From positions 1 to 8,831 of the forward strand of contig QNAD01000063.1 in assembly GCA_003641345.1 (NCBI GenBank): 8,831 bases of DNA, in the 5' to 3' direction. The stretch is from Candidatus Zixiibacteriota bacterium (GTDB lineage: Bacteria > Zixibacteria > MSB-5A5 > GN15 > FEB-12). Below are positions 8,207 to 8,831 of the stretch, piece by piece (within the stretch, counting starts at the first letter, position 1; each line of letters begins with the position of its first letter). The translations under genes were made by a program, and so were the position numbers. The notes below the pieces were generated by a model. The model was not told where the DNA came from. It ran no database searches and saw only the letters and a list, made by a program, of their open reading frames with translations.

Positions 8207-8240
8207 TTATTTAAAATTTTACTTTGCAAATTTTAAATAA
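8207..8240. repeat. 13-bp perfect A/T-only inverted repeat after sppA
   Basis: TTATTTAAAATTT (8207-8219) and AAATTTTAAATAA (8228-8240) are exact reverse complements around an 8-nt loop, starting 11 bp after the sppA stop. The arms contain only A and T and no T-tract follows, so as a terminator it would be weak. It could equally be a binding site for an AT-preferring nucleoid protein or a decay-stabilising 3' hairpin. Confidence 0.6.
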
Positions 8241-8276
8241 TGCTGTATCATTACAATTCACAAAGGGTTACCTGAA

Positions 8277-8322
8277 TTGACAGACGGGTATCTTTTGTTT
8301 GATAGAAATTAGAAAGTAGAAT
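8277..8322 (+). promoter_or_regulatory. Candidate promoter region of the HU-family gene
   Basis: A consensus -35 hexamer TTGACA lies at 8277-8282. Its possible -10 partners are imperfect: TTTGAT at 8298 (15-bp spacer) or TAGAAA at 8303 (20-bp spacer). A second pair is TTGTTT (8295-8300) and TAGAAT (8317-8322) with a 16-bp spacer. A promoter is expected in this 155-bp gap; which pair is used is undecided. Confidence 0.4.
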
Positions 8323-8337
8323 AATAAATATATAGCC

Positions 8338-8345
8338 AGGAGAGG
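8338..8345 (+). promoter_or_regulatory. Strong Shine-Dalgarno deciding the HU GTG start
   Basis: AGGAGAGG ends 5 nt before the GTG at 8351. With GTAATC following, it closely tracks the anti-SD complement. It selects GTG as the initiator, and the resulting N terminus (MTKADLVEKVAEKTG) aligns with typical HU/IHF proteins. Confidence 0.85.
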
Positions 8346-8350
8346 TAATC

Positions 8351-8635
8351 GTGACGAAAGCTGATTTGGTTGAAAAAGTCGCCGAGAAAACAGGCCTCAC
8401 CCGTACCGATGTTGCAGTTGTTGTGGATTCGTTCCTTGACACTGTTAAAAAATCGTTGGAGAGCGGTCATAATATCGAAATACGAGGGTTTGGTACTTTT
8501 AAAGTTAAATTGCGTAAAGCTCGCAAAGCTCGGAATCCGCGTACCGGAGAAGTTGTACCAGTTCCGGATAGGAAAGTACCTGTCTTTAAACCGTCCAACG
8601 AATTTAAAAATATGATTACAAAGTTGGCTATCTAA
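8351..8635 (+). CDS. HU/IHF-family nucleoid DNA-binding protein
   Basis: This is a small basic protein that bends and compacts DNA as a dimer. The N-terminal helical dimerisation part (TKADLVEKVAEKTGLTRTDV...) is followed by the family signature IRGFGTFKVKLRKARKARNP. The beta-arm tip reads RNPRTGE, with intercalating proline P63 at the canonical HU position, and the C terminus is VPVFKPSNEFKNMI. The length of 94 residues is close to the usual 90. The tail (PVFKPSNEFK) resembles IHF-like or Bacteroidetes-type members more than E. coli HU (FKAGKALK), so I leave the paralogue and the symbol open. It starts on GTG behind a strong SD. The microprotein gene follows after 17 bp with its own SD, indicating a two-gene transcript ended by the hairpin at 8747-8799. 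Confidence 0.95.
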   Translation: MTKADLVEKVAEKTGLTRTDVAVVVDSFLDTVKKSLESGHNIEIRGFGTFKVKLRKARKARNPRTGEVVPVPDRKVPVFKPSNEFKNMITKLAI

Positions 8636-8643
8636 CTGTAACT

Positions 8644-8649
8644 GGAGGT
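8644..8649 (+). promoter_or_regulatory. Shine-Dalgarno of the basic microprotein
   Basis: GGAGGT lies 3 nt before the ATG at 8653. It has the same close register (GGT ending 3-4 nt before the start) as the sites before sppA and HU, and supports this very short reading frame being translated. Confidence 0.85.
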
Positions 8650-8652
8650 TGA

Positions 8653-8748
8653 ATGCCGAGCGGTAAAAAACGGAAACGTCAAAAGATTAAAACTCATAAG
8701 CGTAAAAAACGCAGACGTGCCAACCGTCACAAAAAGAAAAAAGTTTAA
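8653..8748 (+). CDS. AURKAIP1/COX24-domain basic microprotein, 31 aa
   Basis: The product begins MPSGKKRKRQK and ends RRRANRHKKKKV. Of 31 residues, 19 are Lys or Arg, two are His and none is acidic. I recognise the pattern GKKRKR-x-K-x-x-THKRKK-R-x-R-x-NRHKKK as the bacterial small proteins annotated with the AURKAIP1/COX24 C-terminal domain. Its mitochondrial relatives include the small-subunit ribosomal protein mS38. A ribosome-associated, rRNA-binding role is an inference from that relationship and from the composition. The evidence for a real gene is the GGAGGT site 3 nt upstream, its position 17 bp after HU, full agreement with the expected length and motif, and a terminator-like hairpin starting at its stop codon. 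Being this short, it is easily missed by gene callers. Confidence 0.88.
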   Translation: MPSGKKRKRQKIKTHKRKKRRRANRHKKKKV

Positions 8749-8799
8749 ACTAATTGGGAATTAAAGTTCTATCATTTTGGAACTTTTTTCCCTTAGTTT
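8747..8799 (+). terminator. Intrinsic terminator of the HU-microprotein operon
   Basis: Three nested stems are interrupted by small bulges: AAACTAA (8747-8753) with TTAGTTT (8793-8799), GGGAA (8756-8760) with TTCCC (8788-8792), and AAAGTTC (8763-8769) with GAACTTT (8780-8786). The inner stem runs into a six-T tract (8784-8789), and the outer one into a second T-rich run (8797-8801). The left foot includes the last two bases of the microprotein stop codon. The whole looks like a compound rho-independent terminator. Confidence 0.8.
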
Positions 8800-8831
8800 T
8801 TAAATTCAGAAAGGTCGTTTTATATAATCAA

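Noticed and set aside
8370..8615. Second + strand frame of 81 codons inside the HU gene
   Set aside because: It is fully nested in a confident HU-family gene, has no SD, and its translation shows no known fold or motif.
8800..8831. TATAAT at 8823-8828 as a -10 box for a gene beyond the window
   Set aside because: Only a weak -35 match (TTAAAT at 8800) sits 17 bp upstream and no downstream gene is visible, so it cannot be supported.

Overview
The window is an AT-rich stretch of bacterial chromosome carrying ordinary core genes, all on the + strand. In order they are mutS (5' end outside the window), mutL, miaA, an MltD-like LysM lytic transglycosylase lipoprotein, sppA, an HU/IHF-family DNA-binding protein, and a 31-residue extremely basic protein of the AURKAIP1/COX24 type. 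I see no mobile element, CRISPR array, tRNA, rRNA, prophage gene or defence system.

Layout. Positions 1-4955 form a tightly packed mutS-mutL-miaA block. mutS and mutL overlap by 4 bp, and mutL and miaA by 14 bp, with miaA starting on TTG. Neither internal start has a convincing Shine-Dalgarno (SD) sequence, which suggests translational coupling. A 91-bp gap (4956-5046) with a possible promoter and a GGAG ribosome site separates it from the envelope pair mltD-sppA (5047-8195), whose genes are 14 bp apart. A 155-bp gap (8196-8350) holds a 13-bp A/T-only perfect inverted repeat and a consensus TTGACA hexamer. It precedes the HU-microprotein pair (8351-8748), which is closed by a long interrupted hairpin with T-tracts (8747-8799).

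How the genes work together. MutS and MutL form the mismatch-repair core. MutL carries the endonuclease-type C-terminal motifs (DQHxAxE, ACR, CPHGRP), so repair here is probably of the MutH-independent, clamp-guided kind. Both proteins show plausible sliding-clamp peptides. MiaA prenylates A37 of UNN-decoding tRNAs; its linkage to mutL is a common bacterial arrangement. The transglycosylase and SppA act at the envelope (peptidoglycan cleavage and membrane peptide turnover). The last two proteins are nucleic-acid binders, one for nucleoid DNA and one probably for the ribosome.

Organism. The outer-membrane-type lipoprotein transglycosylase implies a diderm. The COX24-like microprotein is familiar from Bacteroidetes/Chlorobi-type (FCB) genomes, but strong SD sites before sppA, HU and the microprotein are unlike classical Bacteroidetes. 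A poorly sampled FCB-related or candidate-phylum bacterium is my best guess, not a demonstrated assignment. The window reads as housekeeping; the HU-microprotein operon and its flanking structures deserve the most attention.
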